A stretch of 54,269 bases of DNA from Branchiostoma floridae (Eukaryota; Chordata; Leptocardii; Amphioxiformes; Branchiostomatidae), in the NCBI RefSeq assembly GCF_000003815.2, contig NC_049987.1, positions 5,691,541 through 5,745,809 on the forward strand, read 5' to 3'. Position 1 is the stretch's first letter. Each line of letters starts with the position of its first letter. The notes below the pieces were generated by a model, which was given only the letters and a program-made list of their open reading frames with translations, was not told the DNA's origin and ran no database searches. Made by a program: the position numbers and the translations under genes. This document shows, piece after piece, positions 1-11,483 of the stretch.

Positions 1-29
1 CGCGCCTAATGTGAGGGGGGCCGGGGGTA
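1..29. mobile_element. End fragment of short inverted-repeat element, family A
   Basis: The first 29 bases match the right terminus of the full element at 6311-6499 (CGCGCCTAATGTGAGG... ending GGGTA), followed by TAA, the same target trinucleotide. The rest of the element lies outside the window. Confidence 0.6.
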
Positions 30-119
30 TAAGGACACAAGATCGATGACATGGACCGGGACCTACTTTGCGCCACGCGATCCCGGAAACTTTTATGTTG
101 ATATCAATTGCTATTTCTA

Positions 120-367
120 AAGGTGCGCTCCCACCGCACTTGTGTCAAGCTTGCGTCACTGCGGGGTTCGTTCACTGCGTCACTGTTTTGGTATTTTCTC
201 CATTTGCTTATAATTTAGATATTGCGTAATACGTAAAAGTATGACTTAGAAGACGACAAAGTACACAAAAAGAAAGAAAATTCGTTCTTTATCTCTGAAA
301 TTAGTTGAGTATCTTTCGAACCCCGCAGTGACGCAAGCTTGACCCAAGTGCGGTGGGAGCGCACCTT
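120..367. mobile_element. MITE, family B (copy 1), 248 bp
   Basis: Long terminal inverted repeats of about 60 bp (AAGGTGCGCTCCCACCGCAC at the left, its complement at the right) flanked by TA on both sides. The interior is AT-rich and non-coding. Other copies are at 31648-32492 (interrupted) and 47555-47800. This is a non-autonomous DNA transposon; the superfamily is not certain. Confidence 0.85.
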
Positions 368-835
368 TAGGGTGTCAGGGAGACGGAAGTGGGATGAAAT
401 ATATTCCAGTCATAACTGAAGTCGATCGTATATCGTCTTTGACTTTGGGTCACTATACAACAAGAAAGGTAAACTGATCACAATTCTTGGCTGTCTCTGC
501 TACAGAATTTTTATAGAAAATGTGGTCATCAACGTAACCCACCTACACAATCATATAATAAAACATTGATTAATATAACATTGAATAAAAAAAAAATCAT
601 ATAAAACCTTTCCCGTATTCTATTTGCTCCTCCAAATAGGGGTCAAACTAGACGTAAGGGGGTCAAAAGCTACGCCAGTCATAACTGGAGTCGATATCGG
701 ATCTGTCGATGTCTCCGCTGTATTCAAAGGTAATGAGCGGGGGCAATTGCCCCATTTCTCTTCGTCAACAGTCTTCTTCTACAGAGGAGAGATCACTGAG
801 AAACATTTGACTGATTTCGCAACGGTCTTTCACTG
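368..835. other. Non-coding stretch with a small direct repeat
   Basis: No gene seen. A 21-base near-repeat (CCAGTCATAACTG then AGTCGAT) occurs at 406-426 and 675-695. The 70-residue open frame at 624-836 has no recognisable features. Confidence 0.4.
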
Positions 836-1963
836 ACACCCCTTCCACTAGGACGGCGCTCTCGCCGCGCTCCCTCTGCGACCTATTTGACTTATGCCTA
901 GGTTACACATAGCCGACTTTGGCTCCCAAACACTAGCCGACTCTTAGCCGACCCAAGTCGGCAGTAGTTCGGGAGTAGTCTGACCAGTTTAGGCCACGCC
1001 TATTTTTTAGCGCCGAACATGTCCCGAACACCTCCCGACCAGTAAATGACTTACTCTCGACTGTGTCCCAAATACTAACTAACCTGTCACCAACCATCCC
1101 GACCTCTAGCCGCAGAGTGCCGAATCACTCCTGACTGATCCCCAACCGATCGCCGACCCTTTTTCGACTTGAAATAGACATAATCAGCGATTTTCAAAGA
1201 GTGCTCATTTTCGTTTTTAATCAAGAATGTCCTTTGTTCTATTTGTAAACATCACCAAGAGATCAAATTTAGATCACATATTATAGCTCCAGTGCGGCAT
1301 TTATGGGTCTTTTTGCTTTTGGCTGGATGTCGGTCGTGTGAAGTTTGGGAGTGATTCGTCTACGTTCTGGCAATAGTCTTTTTGCTTGGGAATGAGTTAG
1401 CAGAGATTTGTCTAAGGTCTTGGGGTGAATCATTGGTAAGTTGGAAACAAGCTGGGAGTAAATCAGCAATGTTTATGGCGTGGTTAAGATTTAATTTCAC
1501 TGCTGACTTACTCCCGAACACCAACCGAACACTAGCCGACTGTGCCGAACACCAGCCGACCACCAACCGACCCATTCCAGACCCGCCGTTCAGAGCCGAA
1601 TGTTTTGAACATTTCAAAACATTCGGATGGAGCAGCCGAACACCAGCCGACTCAGCCGAACGCCAGCCGAATGCCATCCGACTCAGCCGAACGCCAGCCG
1701 ACTACAGCCGACTAGCTCCCGAATCACTCCTAAACCATAGTCGGGAGAGAGTCGGGAGCCAAATTCGGCTATGTGTAACCTAGGCATTAACGAATTATAT
1801 AGAAAAGAAACGAATCTTTTTACACTTTGTTTATTTTGCTGTCGTCTCAGTCACACTTTTACGCTAAGTATGATATAGCCAATGTGAAAGCGAATGTTAG
1901 ACATATCATATTTAGGTCACAGTGAGAGCGCAGCGCGATCGCCGTATATTGGAAGGGGGCCTA
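836..1963. mobile_element. Inverted-repeat element, family G, interrupted by family C
   Basis: Left end (CCCCTTCCACTAGGACGGCG and on through GCGACCTATTTG) and right end (reading CGATCGCCGTATATTGGAAG then GGGGCCT) are diverged inverted repeats of about 55 bp. The element is split at 892-894 by an 892-bp element. Part of its interior (about 1795-1870) resembles the interior of family B. A related right end lies at 40360-40525. Confidence 0.65.
895..1786. mobile_element. 892-bp non-autonomous DNA transposon, family C, TTA target duplication
   Basis: Starts TGCCTAGGTTACACATAGCC and ends with the complement; TTA lies on both sides (892-894, 1787-1789). The interior is full of short imperfect AGCCGA(A/C)CACC-type repeats on both arms and has no transposase. 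A TTA duplication and TIRs of this kind suit PIF/Harbinger-like elements, an inference. The 133-residue open frame inside (1382-1783) is repeat-derived. Confidence 0.75.
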
Positions 1964-3209
1964 AGCGTTCAATGATCTTTCCATATACTCATGGCCAATG
2001 GTTTTGGTTTTTAGGCATTTTTTCTCATCGGTCGCCTTATTGGGCCACGATGAATTTATTTGCTGCTTCTCGGATTATTTATAGAAAAGAATTGGACCAA
2101 CATATACAAAAAAATTATTTTTTTTCAAAAGGTCTGGGGTGGAAATATGCGGCTTAAATACCACAAAAACACAGGCCTGGGGAGTCTAATGGTACGTTCT
2201 ATACTTTGATTTGTTACTGTTCCGAATTAAAGACATTGATTTTAGACAGGAATTATGTGTATGTGGCTCTTTAATGGTAATATTTCCAGGTTTGTAATAG
2301 CAAAACTTGTATTATTTTTTTGAATGACAGGCGAATATTACTGTGGCCTAATCACCGTCTCCAGCAGGTCAAAAAGTATGTCGATTGGGCAGAAATTCAA
2401 TAATATCAATTAACAGGTAATTCTGCTTTCTTCATCACTTTGTCCATCACTAATTTACTCTTACCTTGTCCCTTTTTCTGGTTTTGGTGCTCCAGGCATC
2501 CCGAGTGGTGCAGGATATTCTATTCAGAAGGGGGTTCCAAAAGATTCCGACGAAATTATGTGAAAACAACACAACTGGTGGAACCGCAAGAAAAATTGTA
2601 GAGCATTTTCCTAGATGTGGCGTTCAGTTTGTATCAAGTAATGTAATGGTATACTAATATTTGTACAATTGTCTCCGAATCGTGCTAAAACTGAGTCCAA
2701 ACTGATTCTAAAGGCACATTTTTGCTTAGTTTTAATTGATTATTTACGCTGCCACCCAAACAATACAACTAATTTCAGAATCCACCACTCGTAAAAGCAG
2801 ACACACGACCAAAACTATTCCATCACGGTAATTACCTAGAAAATTACCAGCGCCGCGTTCAGGCGATAGTGGGTGATTTCTCATTTTCTAACCCTAGCGT
2901 AGAGTGCAGGTACTTAAGTTTATCAAATCCCTGGCGACCCTTGCCGGGGCATCTCGGCAACACTCGGTTTGACAGGATTATGTATGGACATGTACGGTAT
3001 CGGGGCGATTTATCGAGGTCATATCTGTCAGTGGAGACCGGGGACGACCTGTGCCGACACGACAGTGGCGTGATGTGCACTAATGGAGTATCCTGCCCCA
3101 CGTTAAAGAAGAGTTCCCTAATGCACCTGCCCAACTAATTGAAATGAATCTTGTTCAGTTTTGAGAGCAGATTTAACGTCTGGTACCATTTTTCTCAGAA
3201 GCAGTGGTA
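1964..3209. other. No confirmed gene; unassigned sequence
   Basis: Mostly AT-rich. A short GEYYCG-type peptide is encoded near 2335 (see findings). Near 3015-3060 a segment (TTTATCGAGGTCATATCTGT and on) is loosely repeated at about 3605-3650, suggesting an old duplication. Otherwise nothing recognisable. Confidence 0.3.
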
Positions 3210-3411
3210 GGGCGCGGTCACATAGGTCGTGCGATCGTCGTACGATTTTGATGCGTCGTAGGATCTTCTAGCAGGTCGTGACAGAGCCAACCGCCGGCAC
3301 GGATTTTAAACAGCATTTTGTGTACCAAGACAGTTGAAATTTGCAGGAGACGTACATTTTTGTCCTCCAAAATGCCCGTGCGACGATCGTACGACCTATA
3401 TGACCTCACCC
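3210..3411. mobile_element. MITE, family D (copy 1), ~202 bp, TA target site
   Basis: Terminal inverted repeats GGGCGCGGTCACATAGGTCG / complement, with inner palindromic CGATCGTCGTACGAT; TA on both sides. The reverse complement matches the element at 50101-50300 through its interior (for example GCATTTTGGAGGACA). Non-coding. Confidence 0.85.
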
Positions 3412-5463
3412 TAACTTAGATCGAACTTCCCTTCTCAAACCCTAGGCTATCACGATAGACTTCTCGCCTTTATTTCGAAAAATATTAAGATGACAGTCGT
3501 TTCTCTACTACTGTCTACTCAAGGTGCCAGTTATTTCTACAGGGAAGAGATCGAAGGACCGAACCAGAGAATATAGGGATCATTTCAGGCTAGCATCTAT
3601 GTGATTCATCGAGGTAACTTTTGTCTGCAGAGACCTAAGATGACCTACACCAGCAGTAGATCTAATAAGCGATCATGGCGGGGATGCCCTACAAAGTGAA
3701 GAGAGTGCGAAAACCGAGTTAATCAAACTTATCTTGTACGCTCAGGAGCCTTAGGTGTTGAAATCTCATATCGTGTGAGAGTTATAGGCTAGACCATTTG
3801 TCATTGGAGTGGGGGATTAGATTGTGGATTTCTACTGAAGGTCCTTTCATAATGAAATCTAATAATCACCATTCCTCCCATTTCTTAACTTTTATATATT
3901 TTCATAAAAAATATCTATTTTCATAGTAGATACGCTCCCCTTGATTTTGAGTTTTAGATAGAAGGCGAGAAACGGTCACCTGCAAAATGTTTAGAATAGC
4001 ACCAATGTTAATGATATTCCACTGTCAAGTTGTATCGACGATATATTGCAGCTATAATGTGAAGGTTCATAAGGTCGCGTTATCCTGATGGCTAGCTTAA
4101 CGAAATTACGTCAGTACGACGTTGTAATTGAACTGTTGAAACTGGCGTGAAGGCACCATATTTCCAATCCTGTGCGTCCAAAGAAGTACGTATAATTGGT
4201 TAGATGCGCTTCAGTTCATCTAGCTACAGTCCGATATGTTGGGTGATATCTTTGTGGAATAACCAATACGAAAATACAAACTGTAGGGCGAATGTATTAG
4301 ACGATAATCGGTAGAATTAGTTGGCATGCCTCAAAGTACCATCAAAACTTCAATAAGGCTAAGCATTAATAGTATGAATTAAACTGAAAAAACTGGAATA
4401 TTGGCATCAACTATTCCTCGTTTTAAAAGTTATAATTTATCACAAGTTCAAAATTCACATTGTTCAAAATTCATTGTTTACCCAGCCTGGTATGCTGCCT
4501 AGAATTTGGATTTATAAAAGGATGTCTATTTCTCTCTTTTCTTCTTCTTTTCACCCACTGCTTGATTTCCTGCAAAAGTCAGAAAAACAGATATTGAATT
4601 AACATGGCCCTATGACAAGCCGCAAAGTCACCTACAAGGAATTTGGATGAAATTGCGGCGGGGCGCAGTGCCGATGGGGGGAATAAAAGCGTGGCCGACT
4701 GGAAAGCAGCAATGCCCCGGTCTAAGCGTAATGTGCATACGAAGGAATATTGTTTATATTTATCAATTATCAGTGGCACAGACAGCTGTCAATAAGAAAT
4801 AGACAAGCTTTAACCATTGACCAGCATGGTACCTCAGCTGTGATATGTTATCAAATTTGTACAGTTGTGTAGTCTTGTAGATACGACATAATTCATCGTG
4901 GAACCTATTTTATGTTTGGTCAACGATGCATCAGAATCCTCTTCGTTGCATTCGATATGTATTCAGACAAAACGTTGGAAAACTATAGACGGTACGTATA
5001 CATACACGACTTCATACAATACGTTCTGTGGAACGAAGTGCTACAAATTGACCTCTTGTGCAAATTTCGTGACAACGCTGCAAAACATGGGGAGACAAAT
5101 TGCCGCATTTATGGAAAATGGCTGCCCCAAATTTGCGGAAAATAGCAATCAAGGAAAACGAAATAAAAAGTGGTAATTTCGATTGTAAATGAAGGCTTGG
5201 CACACGAGGTGGCGTCTGCTTACGTTGTAGTCTCTACAGCAGGTCCTGCTACGTCAAGCGTTTTAATTTTCTAACGTTTCTGAGAGCTAGTTCTGTTGGC
5301 CTCTGCACGCGGATACTGTTTAGAAAATGAGCTATCAGAACACGACAGGAATCAGAAAACAATACGTAATCAGAGAACAGGCAACATAAGAATGCTAAGT
5401 AAAAGTAACAGGACCGTACCGCTATTGAGACTATCTTAGTTAAAGATATGCATGTAGTTCACG
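3412..5463. other. No gene recognised
   Basis: AT-rich sequence with only short, unrelated open frames (for example 4898-5176). No splice-framed coding segment or clear repeat stands out. Confidence 0.35.
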
Positions 5464-5640
5464 CCTGTATCTGTACAGCCGGTATAACGGCCCTTCGGCA
5501 CAAACCAGCTTCTGTATCTATATCTATATCTATATCTGTATCTGTATCTGTATCTGTATCTGTATCTGTATCTATATAGCCGGTATAACTACTCTTCAGC
5601 GTAACACACCAGTGCAGCAGCATCTATAACCCTAACCTAA
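5464..5640. repeat. TCTATA/TCTGTA microsatellite between two half-repeats
   Basis: A hexanucleotide array (TCTATA then TCTGTA units) runs from 5511 to 5577. It is flanked by two related segments beginning AGCCGGTATAAC at about 5477 and 5578, each followed by a CTTCRGCRYAACACACCAG-like stretch. It looks like a repeat family with an internal microsatellite. Confidence 0.75.
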
Positions 5641-5939
5641 GATGACCGATGTTGTTGAAAACCCAGAGCAATCCCTGCACCTCAGCCATCGGTAAACAGT
5701 ACGAATACCCATCAGCAAAGCAGGCAGCAGTAGGTCCTGTGTAATATCGAGGCTAGCTGGAGTGAGCGGCAGTCACGTAGTTCGTGCCCGGGGCTGGCGG
5801 CAGGAGGCCGAGGTGCCGGGCGGTGATTGTTCACACGCGCGGGTAATGTCAGTAATAAGCGCGGGGCAGCTACCCACGGTGCCTGCCTGCTCTCTCATCA
5901 TGCCGCGGACGCCGCCAGCATACTGCAGGCTCAGCGGAG

Positions 5940-7555
5940 GGATTCGCCGGGGGAAGCCGCTAATGTCTTGGCCTAAGTCTTTTAGGAGTTGATGCTGTGA
6001 AAGAAGCTTGTACTGTAGGACATTTCTCAACCACATCGGTGGGCCTCTGGAATCGTTGATGTTTTGAAGCGCTGGAGGACATTGTTGGGTCGCTTTGGTG
6101 AGCTCCAAAATACATTATACATCTTAAGTGCCGTATATACTATAGTCGGATTGTCTTAGCAATGTGTATGTAAGACAATGGATCCTTTCATCTTTCGGCA
6201 CTATGTCTGTTTGAAGATGTTAGAGACGTGCATTCTTTCGTCTGTATGTTAAGTTGGGTAGAGGGCGAGAATATTTAGCTTATGTCTAAAGCAGTTGTTA
6301 ACGTTGTTAATACCCCCCTCACATTAGGCGCGATTCGATCGGATGACGAGACTGCGAGCTCTCACTTACGAGGAGGCATGATCCTAATGCCGACGAAAAA
6401 ATGGCAGAGATCCTCCTTACCGTCAGGGTCATGCCTCCTCGTCCTTTAGAGCTCGCAGACTCGTCGTCCGATCGAATCGCGCCTAATGTGAGGCGGGTAT
6501 AAAGACGAGTACTGGAAGGACATGACACAACCGCATCCTTGATTCTCTGGACCAATGATATTTTGGGGCGCTGAAAGCCAGCGTAGGATGTCTAGGATCT
6601 CATTGATGAGCGCCAAAACGCGCGGTACATCTCAATGACCATACAGCTGCTCACGGAATGGTAAATGAGCGGCATTGAATCCTTTACTTCTTTCACATCC
6701 TCGGAATGTGTCTGCTTAAAGGTTTAACATGGTCCTTCACCCTCACGTAAAATTGCTGGGAAGGGTCGCTAATGTCTTGGTGTGCGTCTAAGGAATTTGT
6801 TATTGTGAAAGACGTTTGTACCGGAGGACATTGCGTGACCACATCGATGAGCTTCTGGAACCTTTCATGTTTTAAGGTGCTGGAGGACCTTGTGGGGTCG
6901 TGTTGGTGAGCTCTACGTCACATGATACGTCTTAAGTACCATATTTATGTCTAAGCATGTATGTGTAAGGCAGTGGATCCTTTATGTCCTTCACATCGTC
7001 ACTGTGTCTGGCTAAAGATGGACGATGTCACACTCTTCTTCTGAAAAGTTTTTAGGGAAACGATCGGAATTTCGGCATTGGTCTTTTAAGAGTTGTTGTT
7101 GTGAAATGATCTTGTTTAACGAGGGACATTGCCACATCGGTAAGATTCTGGAATTTTGTTGATGCTTTGGCTGGGTGAACGACGCCCATAGCATTTCTTT
7201 AGTGAGGTACAAAACGCGTTTGAGGACAAAATCTGTCTAAGAAATCTTATATGGGTGGCATCGGATCCTTTAATTCTTCCCGCATCGTCACTGTGTCTGC
7301 TTCAAGATTGAAGACGCTCCTTCGCCCCCTTTCGGGGGGAGACTGTTAATGTCTTGGCGGCCGTCTTAGGCATTGTTGTCGTGAAAGAGGCCTGGCAGTC
7401 AGGACACTGCAGGGCCACATCGGTGTGATTCTGGTCGACTTTGATTCCCAACCTTCTATGTCCAACTCCGGAAGTAATCCGTCTTGAATTGGCATTCAAT
7501 CCTTTAAGACTTTTGCGTAGTCACTGTGTCTGAGTCGAGGAGGCAACCCGACACA
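5940..7555. repeat. Decayed tandem array, ~5 units of about 290 bp
   Basis: Diverged units share, in order, a TAATGTCTTGG-like start, GTTGT(T/C)GTGAAAGA, GGACATT, CCACATCGGTG, TTCTGGAA, GGTGAGCTC and GGATCCTTTA...CACTGTGTCTG. Units start near 5940, 6230, 6740, 7040 and 7330. Unit 2 carries the inserted element at 6311-6499. Minus-strand translation of units 4 and 5 gives a related peptide (NLTDVA...FTTTTLK and NHTDVALQCPDCQASFTTTM), so units may descend from a coding repeat. No intact frame survives. Confidence 0.75.
6311..6499. mobile_element. 189-bp hairpin MITE, family A, TAA target duplication
   Basis: Inverted repeats of about 65 bp starting TACCCCCCTCACATTAGGCG and ending in the complement, with a short loop. 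TAA flanks both ends (6308-6310, 6500-6502). The neighbouring array units provide the uninterrupted target sequence. A partial copy is at 1-29. Confidence 0.88.
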
Positions 7556-10380
7556 GTTTGAATCAACCTCTGTGAATGCCGAAAGTTAAACTAGAATATG
7601 GAAAATAAAATATTTGCATAGAGGTGAAAAAAGCACTATCCACTAGGTGTAAAACTGTTACATCCACACAAACGTTTAAAACACTGTGCAAGATAATTGT
7701 GTGACCTCTAACCTCCAACCTTTAACGACTGGCACGGATATGGGCATGAGTAAGGACACGATTTTGTGATTAATAATATGTTTTGATATGTAGATATTGC
7801 ATTGTGTGTATGTGTTATTTGTAACCAGGGCCTCCCTTCAAAGCAATGCTAATCACTGATGAGAGCTTAAAAGACTCCAAGAAATTATAATAATAATAAT
7901 AGATATGGAAGATGTTCCTTCTGAGTTCAGAGTTTGGCTAAGATATATTTACTGCATATACGGCTTTGTGTGCTGAACATTGCGAACTAAATGTGTTGAT
8001 ATAGCTCACACCCAACGATGTAGTAGGTCTGCATGCACATTTATTAGGACTTCATTAGATATTTATAAGAAGCATGTATTCTGCATCTTTACTATCTTTT
8101 GCCTGACCCTCATTTCTTCCTGACGACCCCAATAAGAAGGACCCAGCGGGCTGATTTAAGTTTTCCATGAATTAAAATGCTCAAAACGATAATGCTCAAT
8201 ATGCAACAGCCGTGCTAATCATATTACAGGAGATATCAGAAGCAGAGTCGCTAGCCATCGACCAGGCGCCCCCCACCCCAACCACCCACTTTAAGGTTAC
8301 TGGAAGGGTAAGGCAGATCGAACGTGGTATTTACAGAGCCAAATGACATTCGGAGACAGTGAATTACCAAAAGGCCGCGTCAGATCCACAAGTATGGGCT
8401 ATACGTCCTCGGCTATGGATTATCAACATGTAGGTGAATCACAGAGCTGCCCGCTTTTGCTTATTGCCTGGCGATCCTCACAAATGACATACTTTGTCAG
8501 CGCCGCCTGGCTTCTCCCATAGCAGCTTTTGTGTTTTGCAAAGTGATCCTCAAAAATGAGACTAGACACGGCCATGCAGGAGCCTCCTCATCAGGGACCA
8601 CTGTTGGCGTTTTAATTCTGTGTTTGTCTTGTCGCTTAAGGACCATCTCCGACTGCTACTCCGAATATTTGATTGTAAACTGGTAATAATCACAAAACAG
8701 AAGCAGTCAGAAAACGATAAGAAATCATTATTGATAGCCCGCTACAGGCCTGCTATGCTTTGGCCTTGAGGCTAATATCTCCATTTTATATCCCGGAGTT
8801 ATGCTGGGTAAGAATGACAATTGTTATCAGCATCTATCCACCAGGGTCGTCAGGTCGACAGGTCCCCTTGGACGGATAAGACTCGGGGCCATATATGAAT
8901 GGTTTCGATGTGACAGGTCGTTCAGTGTGATAAATTTCGCTCGTCACCGCGTGCCTTCGAAACACGTGTGACACATTGACTGCAGCTGGTGGGGTGGTGA
9001 TACCTTTAAACAAATTCAAATCAGGACATTACGTACGTTTTTTTTAGATTTAGTTAAACCATCTATCACGTATCTGTACCTGTATTGAAAGACTTACCCA
9101 CTCCCGTAGATGCAAACGGGGTAGGAAATTCAGCCTTCATAACCACTGCTGCTCCCTATTGTGCCAGCCAACCCTCAAGCTCAGTACTTCGACCTGGTCT
9201 TGAGCATGGCGTTTCTGATTTAAAGAAAAGAAATGCAGTTTTATGGAACTATTCAAATAACTTTAAGGTCTTGCTTCACCACTAAAAATCACTCAAGACG
9301 TTGCTTAGAGCTATCTACTACGGTCCGGATGCCCCTTCAGTACATGACAATGTGTACCACTCTGCGTGTCTTCTGCCTCAAGGTTCGCCATATTGACACT
9401 CAGCACAAGTCTGTGCACATGAATAAGGCTCAACACATGTGGCTCACGCAGGGTCACGGTGTCAGGAGACGCGAATCGTGAACAAGTTGCGGGTAATACT
9501 TTACCACCACGGAAGTCGTGACACCTACCGCAATGTCACACATTTCATTCGGTTCCTCCTAATACGAACCGACAGCAACAAGTTGCCCACGCATGAGGAA
9601 TCGTTCGTGCCCTGCATGGGATTTCGCTCATGATTTTCATTTCTCTGAAATGCCAGATGTGACAGAAATACGACGCGTTACATGCAGCAGATATAATACC
9701 ATGCACTGGCGCAGTTAGTATAGTAGGGTTGTTCTTTTGGCTGATTGCTGGCGTGAGGTATCCATAAGGTCACGTACCCGAAGTGATCGGTCATTCGCAC
9801 CTGATGAAGGACATTTCAGTACAAGGTGAGAGGACTGTAACACACTTAGTGGGCCAACTAGAGGTCTTGCGCAGAAAACCGAACTTTCTGGAAAGAATTG
9901 TTACATTTGATGGTTGCAGTACGGATGAACGTAACTAATATAGGTCCCATTCATTGTGCTATAACGTATTTCTGCCATGTACGATAATAATCATCAGCAT
10001 CCTATTAGATAAGGTTATGAATATGACTTGTTGAACCGGTTTTCTAGTTTGATGTTCTTGTCAGAATTGTTCTGCCAGTTCATTTTAGTGACTCTGAAGA
10101 AGAGTGATGTGTGTCACTCGAAACGTACGGAAATGATTCTCCGTTTTTCATCGAGCTGTAGAGATTGAATTGTATTTGCACATATGCCATTTTAAGCATA
10201 TTTCGTATATGAGCATCGTTTATTAGTTCGGTGAGAGTTTATAAGACCCTTCCGATAGTGTTCCATAAGGTATTGATCTTCATTAGGGTCTTGGCGCTGG
10301 TTCAACATGTAACAAGAATAAGACCAGTGCTTGGTATGATTTTCTCTGTGTATGATGTACTTGCGGTAAGCGGTAAGATG
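7556..10380. other. No gene recognised; small AAT-rich tail
   Basis: A short (AAT)n run at about 7886-7900 after GAAATTATAATAAT could be the tail of an old retroelement. Open frames at 9085-9633 have no features of known proteins. No other repeat or RNA gene was seen. Confidence 0.3.
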
Positions 10381-10382
10381 TA

Positions 10383-10915
10383 CGAGGGGTGATCAATAAG
10401 TCCTCGGCTTCACCCAGAAATAATAAGAACACCTCAGATTTTGAAGCATAGATGTCAAGTATAAAGTATTATATGAATGTGTACCAAAATTCAAATTAGT
10501 GTGATCATTACTTTGCAGGCGACACCCAGTAACGTTAGGTAAGGGAGAAGGACAAAAACGTGGACAATTGAGCTGCGGCATGAGGTGTGCGGGTCAATTT
10601 GCGCTGCTGGAAGTCAGACACCCAATTTTTTCCGCTTGAAATAGGAAAAGAATTATTATCAAACATTTTGACAATGTCTTTTGTTAATGACGAAGAATCT
10701 ACGGCATGAGGAACTCGACGAACAATCACAAGTCACCCTTGTCTCGCCACTTACCTTCTAATTTTCAAAAAACGAATGCCTGGAAAGTAATGACTGCAAT
10801 GACTTGAAATTTGGACGATATTGATAAAAGGCTTCATACTTCAAAGATTTGCCTCCGAATTTGAGTTGTGCTTATTATTTCTGGGTGAGGCCAAGGACTT
10901 ATTGATCACCCCTCG
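10383..10915. mobile_element. Mariner-like inverted-repeat element, 533 bp, family E
   Basis: Ends CGAGGGGTGATCAATAAGTC / complement flanked by TA on both sides; inverted similarity continues imperfectly for about 60 bp. The TA target and GAGGGGTGATCAATAAGT-like ends resemble mariner-type elements. Interior minus-strand open frames (10535-10729, with GKNWVSDFQQRKLTRTP) are faintly like a transposase helix-turn-helix region, but there is no catalytic domain. Confidence 0.75.
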
Positions 10916-11304
10916 TACTTGCATATATCCGATTGAAATTAAAAGGAAACTTCCATGTCTAACCATCTAACATGCTGGACGCACGTCACAGTCACATGAT
11001 CGCAAAAAATCCATTTATCACAATGAGAGGATCCAAAATGATCCAGAACCAACCGCAGCATAACTGATTCCGATAAGCACTCTCACGTCCTGCATGAAGA
11101 TTACGAGTTGTCCACTGGCTCTGGGCCAGCATGCCTCTCATTCAAGACGCATCTATAGAGGACTTTGTATGGACTCAAGTGTTCTTGACGCCGTATCAGA
11201 ACCTTACCTTGCAATACCATCGGGCACAACTGGCGAATTATATGATCACATACTTGTATATCATTGACATTCAGTGTCGTACTTAGTTTTCTCGTATTTG
11301 GCAG

Positions 11305-11433
11305 TGGAGGACCGTCCGGAGGTCTTCCGTGTCACAGTAGAAGAACAGGGGGGTCAATGCGATCTGACAAGGCTTGAGGCTCGCGCGTTAACGGTTGTCT
11401 ATAGAAATCGATCCGAGAAGAACAAACACAATG
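11305..11433 (+). CDS. Candidate orphan exon (phase 1-1, 43 codons)
   Basis: Acceptor TTCTCGTATTTGGCAG and donor CACAATG|GTGACA bound 129 bases that are open in the implied frame: VEDRPEVFRVTVEEQGGQCD then LTRLEARALTVVYRNRSEKN and KHN. Base composition is less AT-rich than the surroundings. I do not recognise the domain. A symmetrical 1-1 exon would suit an extracellular protein, perhaps a neighbouring gene or an upstream alternative exon, but no partner exon was found. A chance open stretch remains quite possible. Confidence 0.28.
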
Positions 11434-11483
11434 GTGACAATTATTCCTTCCTCGTTGTGGGGAGGGGGGGGGCGTAGTTAGAA

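Noticed and set aside
1382-1783. 133-residue open frame
   Set aside because: It lies wholly inside the family C transposon and reflects its AGCCGA subrepeats.
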